Source of the DNA: Nitrosotalea sp.
Lineage (GTDB): Archaea > Thermoproteota > Nitrososphaeria > Nitrososphaerales > Nitrosopumilaceae
Assembly (NCBI GenBank): GCA_025451075.1
Contig: JANWLA010000004.1
Location: 1 to 40,775 of the forward strand
Direction: 5' to 3'
Length of the DNA stretch: 40,775 nt
Shown in pieces: positions 1-8,390 of the stretch; the first letter of the stretch is position 1, and every line of letters starts with the position of its first letter. The notes under the pieces were generated by a model that was not told the origin of the DNA, did not search any database, and saw only the letters and a program-made list of their open reading frames with translations. The position numbers were made by a program, and so were the translations under genes.

Positions 1-392
1 ATATTTACCATGAACGGTACATTAGGAAAAGATTGTTTTGCTGCAAGCACTTGAGGCAGCTCAGTCAAGCTGTATAACGGATAGTAGATTCCGGTTGCAT
101 TTCCTCCTAGTCTTGTGGAGAGGTCTGCAATTCTTTTGTGTAATGGTATAACATTGGTCCCAAATGTATTCTCGGTATTAGCTGTGTTCTGTAATTGTAC
201 TGTACTTGCTGTGTTCTGTAATTGTACTGTACTTGCTGTGTTCTGTAGTGCAGTAACATTGGTAGCAAGTGTGCCCATTGCAGTATTTGTAAATGCCTTG
301 GTGTCAAGTGCAATGACAAGTGATGCTGATGTTATTATCAAGACAAAAACTAGTACTAGCCAATAATTCTTGTACGAGTTGTATTTTTCCAT
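1..392 (-). CDS. Secreted/membrane-anchored protein, possible spherulin-4-like, truncated by the window edge
   Basis: The reading frame starts with ATG at 392 and runs off the left edge without a stop. It begins MEKYNSYKNYW, followed by a hydrophobic segment (about residues 11-29, LVLVFVLIITSASLVIAL) that fits a signal anchor. Residues about 48-75 are a Thr/Asn/Gln-rich stalk built partly from a repeated 9-residue unit (QNTASTVQL). The part before the edge reads GIYYPLYSLTELPQVLAAKQ and continues toward a MVNI segment; this resembles the start of spherulation-specific family 4 domains (PLY motif, then a later NPxxGPG motif), but the diagnostic part is outside the window. The extracellular location is supported by the anchor and low-complexity stalk; the family call is a guess. 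Confidence 0.6.
   Translation of the reverse strand, partial: MEKYNSYKNYWLVLVFVLIITSASLVIALDTKAFTNTAMGTLATNVTALQNTASTVQLQNTASTVQLQNTANTENTFGTNVIPLHKRIADLSTRLGGNATGIYYPLYSLTELPQVLAAKQSFPNVPFMVN
181..249. repeat. 27-bp in-frame tandem repeat, two full copies plus a partial third
   Basis: Two identical 27-bp copies (181-207 and 208-234) are followed by a third that matches for about 14 bp. Read on the minus strand they encode the 9-residue unit QNTASTVQL in the stalk of the edge-truncated secreted protein. The unit length is a multiple of three, so copy-number change would lengthen or shorten the stalk without a frameshift. Confidence 0.9.
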
Positions 393-707
393 GTTCACAA
401 GCCGCTACATGTATGGATTCTGTAATGTAAAACAATATGGATGCAATTCTCTATTAGAATCTACTAGTAAATTGAAACTGGGATGAATGCGATCTTGCGA
501 GATTTTTTGCAACCAGTGTTCCAATAGAAGATTATTCTGGAACAATCTTGGTGTAGTGATATATAGTTTGCAGAAATATGAAAATACGATTCTGACACAT
601 TACTACATTTTTTCAAACTGAATTGTATCTATAGAAGATTTGTAACGAATAACATAACTTGTCACAAAGTAGCGCGATTTAATAATAATTAAAAAAGACA
701 AAATAAA

Positions 708-950
708 ATGAATGATTCATCTCAGATAAAAAATGTGGAACAATGGAATCTATCGTATGAATCCTGTAGACGATGCGGAGGCTCACTCAAAAAATACTCC
801 TTGTGTGCTATATGCAGAAAAGCCATGCAACACATCTGTATGCAATGCGGCTCAAAATCTGAAGGGATGTTACACCCATGTCATGGATATGGTGATGCCT
901 ACCAAACAAGAAATCCTCTGATGGAAGAGGCATACCAAATCTTGGCATGA
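708..950 (+). CDS. Small multi-cysteine zinc-ribbon protein
   Basis: An 80-residue protein with three CxxC knuckles (CRRCGG, CAICRKA, CMQCGS) and further Cys/His near the C-terminus (HPCHGYGD), so it probably binds two zinc ions. No membrane segment or signal peptide. The start is supported by a TATA box (TTTAAT, 678-683) 30 nt upstream, matching the leaderless spacing seen throughout the window. The second frame over the same DNA lacks this cysteine order and is a shadow. Function unknown; zinc-ribbon proteins of this size in archaea are often nucleic-acid or protein-interaction modules, which is inference here. Confidence 0.75.
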   Translation: MNDSSQIKNVEQWNLSYESCRRCGGSLKKYSLCAICRKAMQHICMQCGSKSEGMLHPCHGYGDAYQTRNPLMEEAYQILA

Positions 951-981
951 TGATACGTTTACAACAAAGACTTTCTTAAAA

Positions 982-1012
982 CCGCCTAGATTTATCCTAG
1001 GAAACCAGGCGG
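982..1012. other. Hairpin between two small genes
   Basis: CCGCCT (982-987) pairs with AGGCGG (1007-1012) around a 19-nt loop that itself contains CTAG repeats. It lies just after the zinc-ribbon gene ending at 950 and may be a 3' end structure. No T-run follows, so it is not a clear terminator. Confidence 0.35.
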
Positions 1013-1046
1013 CTGAATCAAATACTGGGAAATTATATTTTCGGTA

Positions 1047-1280
1047 ATGGGCATTAGAACCGTTTCTGACTATGTAAAGTTCTATGTGGGGTTGAATATG
1101 CAGCATAGCATCAGCCTCTCAAGTTTTGCGTATAATGAGAAACTTGTGCTAAAAAATAAGACTGCAACTGGAAAATTGACAGAAGAGCTAATCCTGCAAA
1201 GCCTTGCTCTTTTGGATGAGTTACTAGGTGAGATCCAGTCTATTGGCGAGCAGGCTGTTTTAGAAAAATACACAAAATGA
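1047..1280 (+). CDS. Hypothetical small protein
   Basis: A 77-residue frame with a helical, leucine-rich C-terminal half (LTEELILQSLALLDELLGEI), compatible with a small alpha-helical protein. No recognised domain, cysteine motif or membrane segment. The start is uncertain: ATG 1047 has no good TATA box at the usual distance, and an internal ATG at 1098 would give a 60-residue product. Composition looks coding and the overlapping minus-strand frames do not. Confidence 0.5.
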   Translation: MGIRTVSDYVKFYVGLNMQHSISLSSFAYNEKLVLKNKTATGKLTEELILQSLALLDELLGEIQSIGEQAVLEKYTK

Positions 1281-1413
1281 AAGTTTTTTTATAAATATTG
1301 CAGAAATTGCAAGAACTGGTGAACCAGGTCCTGACTCCTTTTGACCTTGTAAAAAGGTCCAGTACTAAACTTTTTTGCTCCAATCTTATATCTTTGAAAC
1401 ACCATAATAGTGT

Positions 1414-1545
1414 ATGAAGCAAGAGTTCTGCCATCTGTGCAAAGAAGGTGGGAAGCAATGTATCGAAGTTGATACAAAGCAACAAGTGTACATGGAAATG
1501 TACCATATAAAATGCTCAAAATGCGGAAGACAGCTTGTGCCGTAA
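1414..1545 (+). CDS. Tiny zinc-ribbon protein (43 aa)
   Basis: The frame reads MKQEFCHLCKEGGKQC, then ends with KCSKCGRQLVP. CxxC pairs at both ends (CHLC and CSKC) form a complete zinc knuckle pair in 43 residues. A TATA box (TTATAT, 1386-1391) lies 28 nt before the ATG, so the mRNA is probably leaderless. It is one of several such mini-proteins in the window. Function unknown. Confidence 0.7.
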   Translation: MKQEFCHLCKEGGKQCIEVDTKQQVYMEMYHIKCSKCGRQLVP

Positions 1546-1743
1546 ATTCTTTTTTTGATTTTTTTAATTGAAGGATATCATCACAAGTAAAACAGCCAGA
1601 TGATCTCTCGCTTCTACGTTTTCTAAGACAACGGTGGTTTTCAAGTAAAAAAAGTAAAACTAGATACAGCTAGTTCTGGTATAATCTGCATTTTAAATTG
1701 GATTTGGTTGACAGTAATTCAGATATCACTAGGGTAATTGAAT
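1546..1743. other. Intergenic stretch without a recognised gene
   Basis: AT-rich DNA between the 43-aa zinc protein and the candidate small RNA. A 26-codon TTG-started frame is present on the minus strand but has no supporting promoter. Nothing else was recognised. Confidence 0.4.
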
Positions 1744-1863
1744 TAAAAAAAGTGTCTCTATGCCTATTTGTAAATGATAAACATAGAGGGAGCGATGATA
1801 TTGTTTAGCCGATTAAGTTGGGCTAGGTCCTGCAATCGCTCGGGAGTAATCTCTGACACTTGT
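1744..1863 (-). ncRNA. Candidate structured small RNA with its own promoter and T-run
   Basis: Read on the minus strand, the ends AGTGTC (1860-1855) and GACACT (1756-1751) pair. Inside are a long arm (GAGCGAT, 1841-1835, with ATCGCTC, 1796-1790, enclosing TAGCC/GGCTA) and a hairpin (CTCTATG, 1788-1782, with CATAGAG, 1762-1756). A further small GAG/CTC hairpin is possible near the 5' end, giving a cloverleaf-like fold. A TATA box (TTTAAA, 1892-1887) predicts a start at about 1863, right at the first helix, and a run of seven T follows the last helix. There is no open reading frame of note. It lacks the TTCRA arm of tRNA and the conserved loop of 5S rRNA. Identity unknown. Confidence 0.55.
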
Positions 1864-2105
1864 TTTTCGTGTATGATGTAATCCGTTTTAAAGATTAAAT
1901 CCAAATTATTCTAGCGATTAATCAATTATAGTTTAACATATTTTGATTGTGGATCCACTATGATGCCTATGATGTTTATGTAATTCGTATCATGTGGAAT
2001 CATGATCTGATCTTGGCTGTAAACTGGCTTGTCAATTTCTCAAGCCTATTTTGTACTCTGGGATCTGTGTACTATTGATTGGCACATGTTGTGTGTGTCT
2101 CTATT

Positions 2106-2354
2106 CTAGCAGCTTAGTGCTCTTTCATAGCACTGTGAAGCTTCTGCATGCCTTTTTAGCTTGAAAAGCGCCAGTCCTTTGTATCCTGATGCCTTTTTAG
2201 ACGTTGGAGACATTTCCAATATTTTATCATAGCATTGCAATGCCTCTTCGTATCGCTCCATGCACAAGAGGAGATTGCCCTCGTCGTATAGTGCATTGAT
2301 TGTTTCAAGTGAGACGTTTTGCGGGTCTTGTATTTCGTTTCTAGTGTCTTGCAA
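2106..2354 (-). CDS. TPR-repeat small protein
   Basis: An 82-residue protein containing about two tetratricopeptide repeats: NALYDEGNLLLCMERYEEAL followed by CYDKILEMSP, then SGYKGLALFKLKRHAEASQC with YERAL. TPRs are helical protein-interaction modules; the partner is unknown. The start is TTG at 2354; no in-frame ATG exists before an upstream stop. A TATA box (TTTAAA at about 2388) lies about 32 nt upstream, supporting this TTG as a leaderless start. Confidence 0.7.
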   Translation of the reverse strand: MQDTRNEIQDPQNVSLETINALYDEGNLLLCMERYEEALQCYDKILEMSPTSKKASGYKGLALFKLKRHAEASQCYERALSC

Positions 2355-2515
2355 TTCAACTGGATCTGGGGTAGATGATTTTTAAAGTGGCGGTAAATTT
2401 CTTCTAGAATAATCTTATGCCTCTCTGTGCTGTGTGATTACATATACAAGAATAATCTTGAGTATAGAACATTATTACAGACTGCTTTTATAGTAAATGC
2501 CGCCATACTCTGCCA

Positions 2516-3667
2516 ATGAGATATCTTGGCAATGTGGGTATCCGAAATACCTTGTTGCAAGGTGAACCTGGTAAAGTTGTTTTAATTTTGAGCATTTTTG
2601 CTGCATTGGTTGGAGTGATGTATGTCATCCCATATGCTTCTGCCGATAAAGGTGGTCTTGATGTATCTTCTGATCTTTCTTCAAAGATACATGTTGGAAA
2701 ATCTGATGTTGGTACAAATTCTTCTTCTGATACAAGTATGTCAGGCAACATTGGTTCTAATATGAGCATGTCGGGCCAATCTGATTCTAGTATGAACATG
2801 TCATCTAATGTAAAATCTCAGGATGAATCGCACGAAAATTATCATGCAAGTTCTAATGAATCCGAATCACATGGACATTACAAAAATGGATATGATAAAA
2901 TTTCTACAGATTCTGATAATGAATTTACAGTACAAGCACAAAAACATCTTTACAAACCTGGTGATAACGTGACAGTGCAAGGATCTATCTGGTCTAGCTT
3001 GCTGACATCACTTGGAAATGCAAGCACTGTATCAATCCAGGTAAAAGATAATGATGGAAATGTAGTTTATGATGGCAAGTCACAAATTGATGCAAGTGGT
3101 GCGTACACTGCAGAATTCCAACTTCCATCTGACGCTAAGGGTAGATATACTGTAGACGCAAATATCGATGTTAGCTCTGACATCCTCAATACTCTGGCAT
3201 CAAAGACAAAAGATGTCTTGGATGAATCAACAAAGATTGTAGTTGTCTCTGAAAATGCCATGAGTGTAAGGGCAGAAGGGCATGATTTTGATGTGAAAAT
3301 TGCAAGCAATTCTACAAGTGTAAACAACCTCAACTTTGATGAACAAAACAAGAAACTGTCCTTTACAGTCCAAGGCGATCCTGGAACAAAAGGAGTGACT
3401 GAGGTAACAATTCCAAAATCGCTGCTTAGTGGAGACTTGACTGTAATGATTGATGGGCAAGCCATGGCACAAAGCGATGTTGTGGAAACCGACAATACTG
3501 ATAACGAAACTACACTTGAGCTTAACTATCACCACAGTACTCACCAGATAGATATTGTTGGAACTAGTGCAGTTCCAGAGTTTGGTACTCTTGCATCAAT
3601 AGTGCTTGTTGCTTCTGTACTGAGTGTAGTTGTACTATCATCAAAAATAAGACGCATCTCTCTGTAA
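2516..3667 (+). CDS. PEFG-CTERM surface protein with Met/Ser- and His-rich stalk
   Basis: A 383-residue exported protein. Residues about 19-43 are a hydrophobic signal sequence ending PYASA. Residues about 75-105 are rich in Met and Ser (MSGNIGSNMSMSG), and about 118-140 in His, Ser and Glu, a composition that could bind copper or other metals. Beta-rich domains follow (YKPGDNVTVQGSIW resembles a macroglobulin-like strand pattern). The tail has PEFG at 354-357, a hydrophobic helix and a basic end, the sorting signal of thaumarchaeal surface proteins. The last 230 residues are clearly paralogous to the gene ending at 6649 (shared PKSLL.G...V.IDG and LNYHHS). TTTATA at about 2486 gives the leaderless spacing to ATG 2516. 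Confidence 0.85.
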   Translation: MRYLGNVGIRNTLLQGEPGKVVLILSIFAALVGVMYVIPYASADKGGLDVSSDLSSKIHVGKSDVGTNSSSDTSMSGNIGSNMSMSGQSDSSMNMSSNVKSQDESHENYHASSNESESHGHYKNGYDKISTDSDNEFTVQAQKHLYKPGDNVTVQGSIWSSLLTSLGNASTVSIQVKDNDGNVVYDGKSQIDASGAYTAEFQLPSDAKGRYTVDANIDVSSDILNTLASKTKDVLDESTKIVVVSENAMSVRAEGHDFDVKIASNSTSVNNLNFDEQNKKLSFTVQGDPGTKGVTEVTIPKSLLSGDLTVMIDGQAMAQSDVVETDNTDNETTLELNYHHSTHQIDIVGTSAVPEFGTLASIVLVASVLSVVVLSSKIRRISL

Positions 3668-3701
3668 TTGTATTATTCCAATATGGCATTTCTGTGAGCA
3701 A

Positions 3702-4241
3702 CTAGATCAATATTCTTCTTGAAATTATTACGACTCCAATTATTGATATTGCTGCAATCATGCCTGCAAGGGTGCCAAACTCTGGAACTGGAACATAATC
3801 TGAAAAACTTGGGGCAAACTGGGCAAATTTCTCAGGATCTTGCTCCTTTGCTAGATTCAATCCCTGCAGCAAGTATGGAGGAATTTTTTCAACCGAGTCT
3901 GGGTCGATATTATTTTCTTTTAGACATTGGTATGCCTTGCCCAAATTGTCCAACATTGTACTGCCATAGTTTGTCTTCAATATGGTTGCAGCAATATCTT
4001 CTGGCATTTCACCGTACCAATACCTGTTTTCCTGATAGATAAAATACGAATAGCCGGATTTTTCGGCATTTAGATCTTTTGTGTTGCAAAAATACATGCC
4101 GTTTGTTGCATTAAAGTCTGCAAATGCATTTGCAGATATTATCAACGGCGAAATTACCAGAACCAGTATTGGTACAATAATTATATTTTTCATCAAGTTG
4201 TTGGTGTATATCTGAGAGATTAACTTTTCATGAAATGACAT
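3702..4241 (-). CDS. PEFG-CTERM secreted protein of unknown function
   Basis: Predicted product up to 179 residues. A hydrophobic signal sequence (IIIVPILVLVISPLIISANA) follows a second Met at 4193, which may be the true start; starting at 4241 the gene begins immediately after the stop of the upstream gene. The mature part has two cysteines (FCNTKD, AYQCLKE) that could form a disulphide. It ends PVPEFGTLAGMIAAISIIG then VVIISRR, a classic PEFG sorting tail. It is probably co-transcribed with the 4242-4832 gene. No enzymatic motif was seen. Confidence 0.8.
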   Translation of the reverse strand: MSFHEKLISQIYTNNLMKNIIIVPILVLVISPLIISANAFADFNATNGMYFCNTKDLNAEKSGYSYFIYQENRYWYGEMPEDIAATILKTNYGSTMLDNLGKAYQCLKENNIDPDSVEKIPPYLLQGLNLAKEQDPEKFAQFAPSFSDYVPVPEFGTLAGMIAAISIIGVVIISRRILI

Positions 4242-4832
4242 CTAGTTGGCAGCAAGTGTATCAAGACTAAATGAGGGCTTGCCGTCTGTAACGATTACCA
4301 AGTTGAGTGTCTGCTCCTGGGTAAATGACGACTTTGACGTATCAAATGTAATGTGGTACAAAGAGATGTTTGAATTCCATTGGGGCGTAATCCAAGCTTT
4401 GAGTGTTTTGACGCCTGGATTTAGTTGAGATATGGCAATATGGTTTACACCAAGAGGACCGTTATTTGTCACAGATACAAATGAAGTGAATTTTCCATCA
4501 TTCATAGCAAATGTGGTAACTCCGCTTATCTCTCCGCTTGATGTATGGGCCAAACTAGAATCATACGATGCACTCTTGATTGTATTTGGTGGACTCTTTA
4601 TTCCTGACAGCTCGTTGAATTTCTTGAACTGACTTGATAACAAATTATTTAGCCAAATGTTCCATTGGCCTGGATCACAGAGATGCTCACCACACACTCT
4701 TGTATTTCCAAATAAATTATACGTGCTGACGTTATCGCTAAAGTCTGATCTGGGTGTCAGTGCATTTGCAACAGGCAGCAGTACTATTACAGATATCACG
4801 CCCAAAAGTGTTGCAGCCAACATGGGTCTCAT
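4242..4832 (-). CDS. Secreted protein of unknown function
   Basis: A 196-residue protein with an N-terminal signal sequence (MLAATLLGVISVIVLLPVANA). The mature part contains a likely disulphide (RVCGEHLCDPG) and a beta-rich C-terminal half with an NNGPLGVNH motif typical of Ig-like or CARDB-type surface domains; the family is not certain. It has no PEFG tail, unlike its downstream neighbour, so it may be released or associate with the anchored partner. The stop at 4242-4244 abuts the possible start of the next gene, indicating an operon. Confidence 0.75.
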   Translation of the reverse strand: MRPMLAATLLGVISVIVLLPVANALTPRSDFSDNVSTYNLFGNTRVCGEHLCDPGQWNIWLNNLLSSQFKKFNELSGIKSPPNTIKSASYDSSLAHTSSGEISGVTTFAMNDGKFTSFVSVTNNGPLGVNHIAISQLNPGVKTLKAWITPQWNSNISLYHITFDTSKSSFTQEQTLNLVIVTDGKPSFSLDTLAAN

Positions 4833-5053
4833 GTTAACACAAAATAGGATTGAAACCCTAAATTGATTGCTACTGCAACATGCGCAAGTATTTTATCTTA
4901 CGACATTTCTTTTGCTAAAAAATAATTGGTATCACTCACAAAAATCTGCTCAAATTATATTTTAAAAAAACTGTCATGCCTAGAATTATTTTCTGCATCC
5001 AATAGTAGAAATCATAAGCAAGCCTCAAATAAAAAAAATTGGTACATGTTGCA

Positions 5054-6649
5054 TTGAAATATTCCAGCTCTTGGATATTGCTTGTTTTACCAATCATGGC
5101 ATCTGTTACATTTTCTGCCTCTTTTGCCCAAGTCCAGGTAACAATTCCTCTTGGGGCATCAAACCCGAACACTCCATTTTCCTTGTCTCCGTCAGATCTT
5201 GACATTCAGGTAAATGATACAGTAACATGGAAAAATAATGATGCTGCGGTGCATACTGTAACTACTGGAAAACCTGGACTTGGATTTGACAGCAGAGTGG
5301 ACAGCGGTGTCATAGCACAGGGGGGCTCATTTTCTTATACGTTTGACAAGAGTGGAGTTTACGAATATTACTGTCTGTTTCATCCTTGGATGACTGGATT
5401 TGTAAATGTGGGAACAAGCACTCCTGTGCCGCCTACTGGAATAACCATCTCAACTGACAAGTCTGTGTACCAGAATGGGGATACCATACAAATCTCAGGA
5501 CAGGTATCAAAATTTGTCCAAAATAAAGAAGTCACTGTATGGATAACTGATTCTACCGGTACTGGAGTATCTGTGGGACACACTGAAACCCGGACTGGAA
5601 GCGGCTTTATGATTAATTCTACGGCATCTGGAAAACTTTGGATTCCTGGAAATAACTATACTGTATATGCCCAGTATGGTTCTGCAAGCTCTGTTGCTAC
5701 TGCAATAATCCAGTACGCGCCACAAGCACCAGTGCCAAACACAAGCAACGAATCAAGCCAGGTCAGTTTACCTGCAACATCATACATGTCATCATATGCA
5801 AAACTAAACCCAGACTCGAATAATTACATCACTGCGCAAACAGAGCAAGAGATCTATTCCCCCACTGACCAAGTCAAGGTGTACGGTTCTGTCTGGAATG
5901 GGCTTGTCGATGCTGGCAGCGGTGCATATCTTGCAACAGTTCCAGTGAGCAGTATTGGCGGAAACACTGTCACAGAACTAGTGCTTGTAAAAATCTTGGA
6001 TGCACATGGCAATGTTGTATCCACTAGAGAAACTCAGGTAGACAGCAATGGCAATTATGTTGCTCCAGTCTATCTGCCAAATGCCACAAGCGGACAATAC
6101 TCTGCAGAGTCACTGCTTGAAACAAAGACTGGATTGTTTGGCACACTTGATGTTTCCACTGCTTCTAAACTGGACTCGTCTGCAAGTTTTCTAGTTGCAA
6201 CACCCAGTGAATTTCTAGTGCCAACAAAAGATACAAGTTTTACTGTAGACATATCAAGCAACTCTACAGTGTCTAACTTTGCATTTGATTCTCAAAACAA
6301 GACAATATCATTTAATGTCCAAGGAGTATCTGGAACAAGGGGAACATCTGATGTTGTTGTTCCAAAATCACTGCTTGGTGGGAAAATCCAGGTTCTAATA
6401 GATGGCAATGCGGTACCATACAGCTCTAATGGAGTTATTGTCACATCAGACACTCCTTCTGAGACTGGATTTGAGATAAACTATCACCACAGCATGCATG
6501 AAATACAGCTTGTGGGAACAAGTGCAGCCCAGATGCCTGTTGTTGATAGCCAGGCAGTGCCAGAATTTAGCTCAGTAGCTCCTGCTGTTCTAGTTGTTTC
6601 TGTCTTGTCCATGGTGATTGTATCTTCAAGACTGCGGCTCTTGAAATAA
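5054..6649 (+). CDS. Amicyanin-like blue-copper surface protein with PEF tail
   Basis: A 531-residue exported protein. TTG 5054 gives a clean signal peptide (MKYSSSWILLVLPIMASVTF, then SASFAQ); a TTG at 5039 is possible. Residues about 28-125 are a cupredoxin with type-1 copper ligands H67, C107, H110 and M113 (C-x2-H-x2-M, as in amicyanin), preceded by the usual DTVTWKNND strand. Such domains carry electrons; thaumarchaea are known to rely on copper proteins for electron transfer. Two beta domains follow that match the paralogous gene at 2516-3667, and the tail is PEF plus a membrane helix and Arg-rich end. It is probably a surface-exposed copper protein. A TATA-like TATTTTAAAA lies near 4955, implying a longer leader than usual. 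Confidence 0.88.
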   Translation: MKYSSSWILLVLPIMASVTFSASFAQVQVTIPLGASNPNTPFSLSPSDLDIQVNDTVTWKNNDAAVHTVTTGKPGLGFDSRVDSGVIAQGGSFSYTFDKSGVYEYYCLFHPWMTGFVNVGTSTPVPPTGITISTDKSVYQNGDTIQISGQVSKFVQNKEVTVWITDSTGTGVSVGHTETRTGSGFMINSTASGKLWIPGNNYTVYAQYGSASSVATAIIQYAPQAPVPNTSNESSQVSLPATSYMSSYAKLNPDSNNYITAQTEQEIYSPTDQVKVYGSVWNGLVDAGSGAYLATVPVSSIGGNTVTELVLVKILDAHGNVVSTRETQVDSNGNYVAPVYLPNATSGQYSAESLLETKTGLFGTLDVSTASKLDSSASFLVATPSEFLVPTKDTSFTVDISSNSTVSNFAFDSQNKTISFNVQGVSGTRGTSDVVVPKSLLGGKIQVLIDGNAVPYSSNGVIVTSDTPSETGFEINYHHSMHEIQLVGTSAAQMPVVDSQAVPEFSSVAPAVLVVSVLSMVIVSSRLRLLK

Positions 6650-6690
6650 AACCTGATCATGGATAATACTGTGGATGACGTAATGATATC

Positions 6691-6834
6691 ATGCAAGACC
6701 ACACATCGCCAAAATTTTGCAAGGGTATTTGCTGGTTCTGCCAAACTTCGTGTGATATCAAGCGATATACTCATGAAGACTGTATCATCAATTATTTTAA
6801 AAGGCCAAAGCAGCCGCCTATGATGAAAATCTGA
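6691..6834 (+). CDS. Tiny Cys-rich zinc protein (47 aa)
   Basis: The frame reads MQDHTSPKFCKGICWFCQTS, then a short basic tail. It contains C10, C14, C17, C21, H28 and C31 in one compact region, enough for a zinc site. It lies 41 nt after the copper protein gene. Other frames here lack this cysteine pattern, and the long minus-strand frame is a shadow. Function unknown. Confidence 0.65.
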   Translation: MQDHTSPKFCKGICWFCQTSCDIKRYTHEDCIINYFKRPKQPPMMKI

Positions 6835-6856
6835 TCATACAAAAAAATATTGATAG

Positions 6857-7015
6857 TTATTCTTCGTATATGATGAGCGCAGAAAAAATTCCTACATTGT
6901 CATGACCCATAAAATGGGTAAATTTTATGTCCCTGATCTTTTTATTTGATATGAATTCGTTTATGCAGTCCTCAAATGCCGTTTCGTTTGATTTTGATAC
7001 TAGTTCTACCTTCAT
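6857..7015 (-). CDS. Cse60-like small protein (52 aa)
   Basis: The product begins MKVELVSKSNETAFEDCINE and ends with KFTHFMGHDN and a SALIIYEE strand. The layout (short strand, helix with an acidic N-terminus, then a hydrophobic strand ending SALIIY) resembles the Cse60 family of small proteins first named from Bacillus sporulation; the biochemical role is not known. The plus-strand 60-codon frame over the same DNA has poor composition and is judged a shadow. It is convergent with the 47-aa zinc protein, 22 nt apart. Confidence 0.65.
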   Translation of the reverse strand: MKVELVSKSNETAFEDCINEFISNKKIRDIKFTHFMGHDNVGIFSALIIYEE

Positions 7016-7273
7016 GATGTATAATAACGGCTTGATGATAGAAAAAGATTTTAGATTTTCAAGTCACAAAATAATTGATTCGATTTGCGTTTTTATTGCA
7101 AAAAATTAACGGCACGATCATCTTTTTATTTCATCAACACGTATGATTGTACGGGTAGCAACCAACGGAGTGGATAACTGACGCGCCTATGCCGGATCAG
7201 TGCAAATGTAGTCTGAGGATTGCATGCATTCCTGTGTATTGCTATCCGGTGTTTTATTACAAAAATATTTTTG

Positions 7274-7627
7274 CTATTCCATTCTTTTGTAAATTGACTT
7301 GAAGTCTTCTGCAATGAGGTATGCTGTATTTTCAATATGCGTCATTTCAGTCATGTTTGACTTGCCTCTTGCAACCTGCCTCATGAGTGTCATGCATTTG
7401 TGAATCTGGTTGTGGTCCATGGCATTCTCACCTGACATTGTGTTAAAGCATTCGACAAAATCAAGGCAAAAATTCAGGACGATTAGTTCCCAGTTTTCTG
7501 TATTGATTGGATATCCTATGCCTCTTGCAAATATGCGAAATTCATTGCTTCTGTCAATTAGGAGCATTTTGAGGGCTTGGTGGGATTTTCTCAAGTCGTA
7601 CTTGTCTATGGCACTTGATCCCTGCAT
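7274..7627 (-). CDS. Hypothetical helical protein
   Basis: About 117 residues starting MQGSSAIDKYDLRKSHQALK. Mostly alpha-helical, with no cysteine motif or membrane segment; contains IGYPINTENWELIVLNFCLD and a HNQIHKCMTLMRQVARG helix. I do not recognise the family. The frame is open upstream to ATG 7642 and ATG 7681, but a TATA box (TTAAAA, 7656-7651) lies exactly 29 nt before ATG 7627, so the shortest form is preferred as the leaderless product. Confidence 0.65.
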   Translation of the reverse strand: MQGSSAIDKYDLRKSHQALKMLLIDRSNEFRIFARGIGYPINTENWELIVLNFCLDFVECFNTMSGENAMDHNQIHKCMTLMRQVARGKSNMTEMTHIENTAYLIAEDFKSIYKRME

Positions 7628-7681
7628 GGTATAGATACGCATGAATTGTATTTTAAGGTGGATCTTATCTTGAATAGCCAA

Positions 7682-8035
7682 GATTGCATGAGGCGATTAC
7701 TAGATCTTCTTGGCAGGATGGAATGTTTTACATGCAATTTGAAATTTTCTGGATTTTAAAAAAAATAACAGACCAATTCGATTCATGCTGTTAGACGATA
7801 TGTCCAACAACATGAACCGTGTATAGAGTCTGCATAAGAGATTATGTGATGGATACTCAAAAGATTGTGTTTGTTTATTTTGAAATAATCCAATAATGAC
7901 AGCGGTTTTCATATTTGTAGAACATTGTTCGGTAAAAGTGTTCCATGTTATTGTGATTTGCTAAATAAAATATATTTTTGTCCTGGTGCAAAACTCTTTT
8001 TAATGATGACTTGTCCAGTACGATGACTGGGGACA
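7682..8035. other. Intergenic region, promoter of the next gene only
   Basis: AT-rich stretch. A 70-codon minus-strand frame (7700-7912) has weak coding character and no TATA box at the right spacing. Near the right end TTTAAT (7999-8004) is followed by an ATG at 8023 that opens a 7-codon frame whose stop overlaps the start of the next gene. Nothing else recognised. Confidence 0.4.
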
Positions 8036-8320
8036 ATGGTAAGTAATGATAAGCTAATCGGAGATGTTGTAGGAGTTATAGTTGAAAAGATCCTGATGGA
8101 GAGCGGCGTTACTACTCATAATAAAATGACCGAAATACTGGGGGATTACAATATGACTTTTTCAGACTGTTATCTAAAGCCCGATGTTCTCAACTTTGCA
8201 TTAAAGGAAATATTTGGCAGTGGATATTTGTCCATAGTAGAAAAGATCAAAAATGAACTCATGGGGCTTGATGACGACAAAAAAATAAACGAGTTTATCG
8301 AACTTGTGAGTGAATTATAG
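8036..8320 (+). CDS. NitrOD5-like small helical domain protein
   Basis: A 94-residue protein. The pattern LIGDVVGVIVEKILMESGV, then YLKPDVLNFALKEIFGSGYL and SIVEKIKNELMGL (helix, a P.VL..ALKEIFG core, helix) resembles the NitrOD5 domain found as an output domain in Nitrosopumilus-type regulators. Here it stands alone with no receiver domain. This family match is from memory of the motif and is moderate. Cytoplasmic; likely a regulatory or protein-binding role. Confidence 0.65.
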   Translation: MVSNDKLIGDVVGVIVEKILMESGVTTHNKMTEILGDYNMTFSDCYLKPDVLNFALKEIFGSGYLSIVEKIKNELMGLDDDKKINEFIELVSEL

Positions 8321-8390
8321 AAGAATCTTGCAGAAAATTTTTACTTTATAGATAAATAGCAAATATGGTCTTAGGTACTGGGGATGGGAT

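Noticed and set aside
1744-1863. 5S rRNA or tRNA with intron
   Set aside because: The length and multi-helix fold suggested it, but the conserved 5S loop (GAAC...GAAGUUAAG type) and the tRNA TTCRA arm are absent.
3067-3495. 142-codon minus-strand frame
   Set aside because: Antisense to the PEFG protein; composition is that of a reversed coding strand.
6927-7109. 60-codon plus-strand frame
   Set aside because: It overlaps the Cse60-like minus-strand gene, which has the better protein pattern.
7700-7912. 70-codon minus-strand frame
   Set aside because: No TATA box at the usual spacing, no motif and biased composition; treated as chance.
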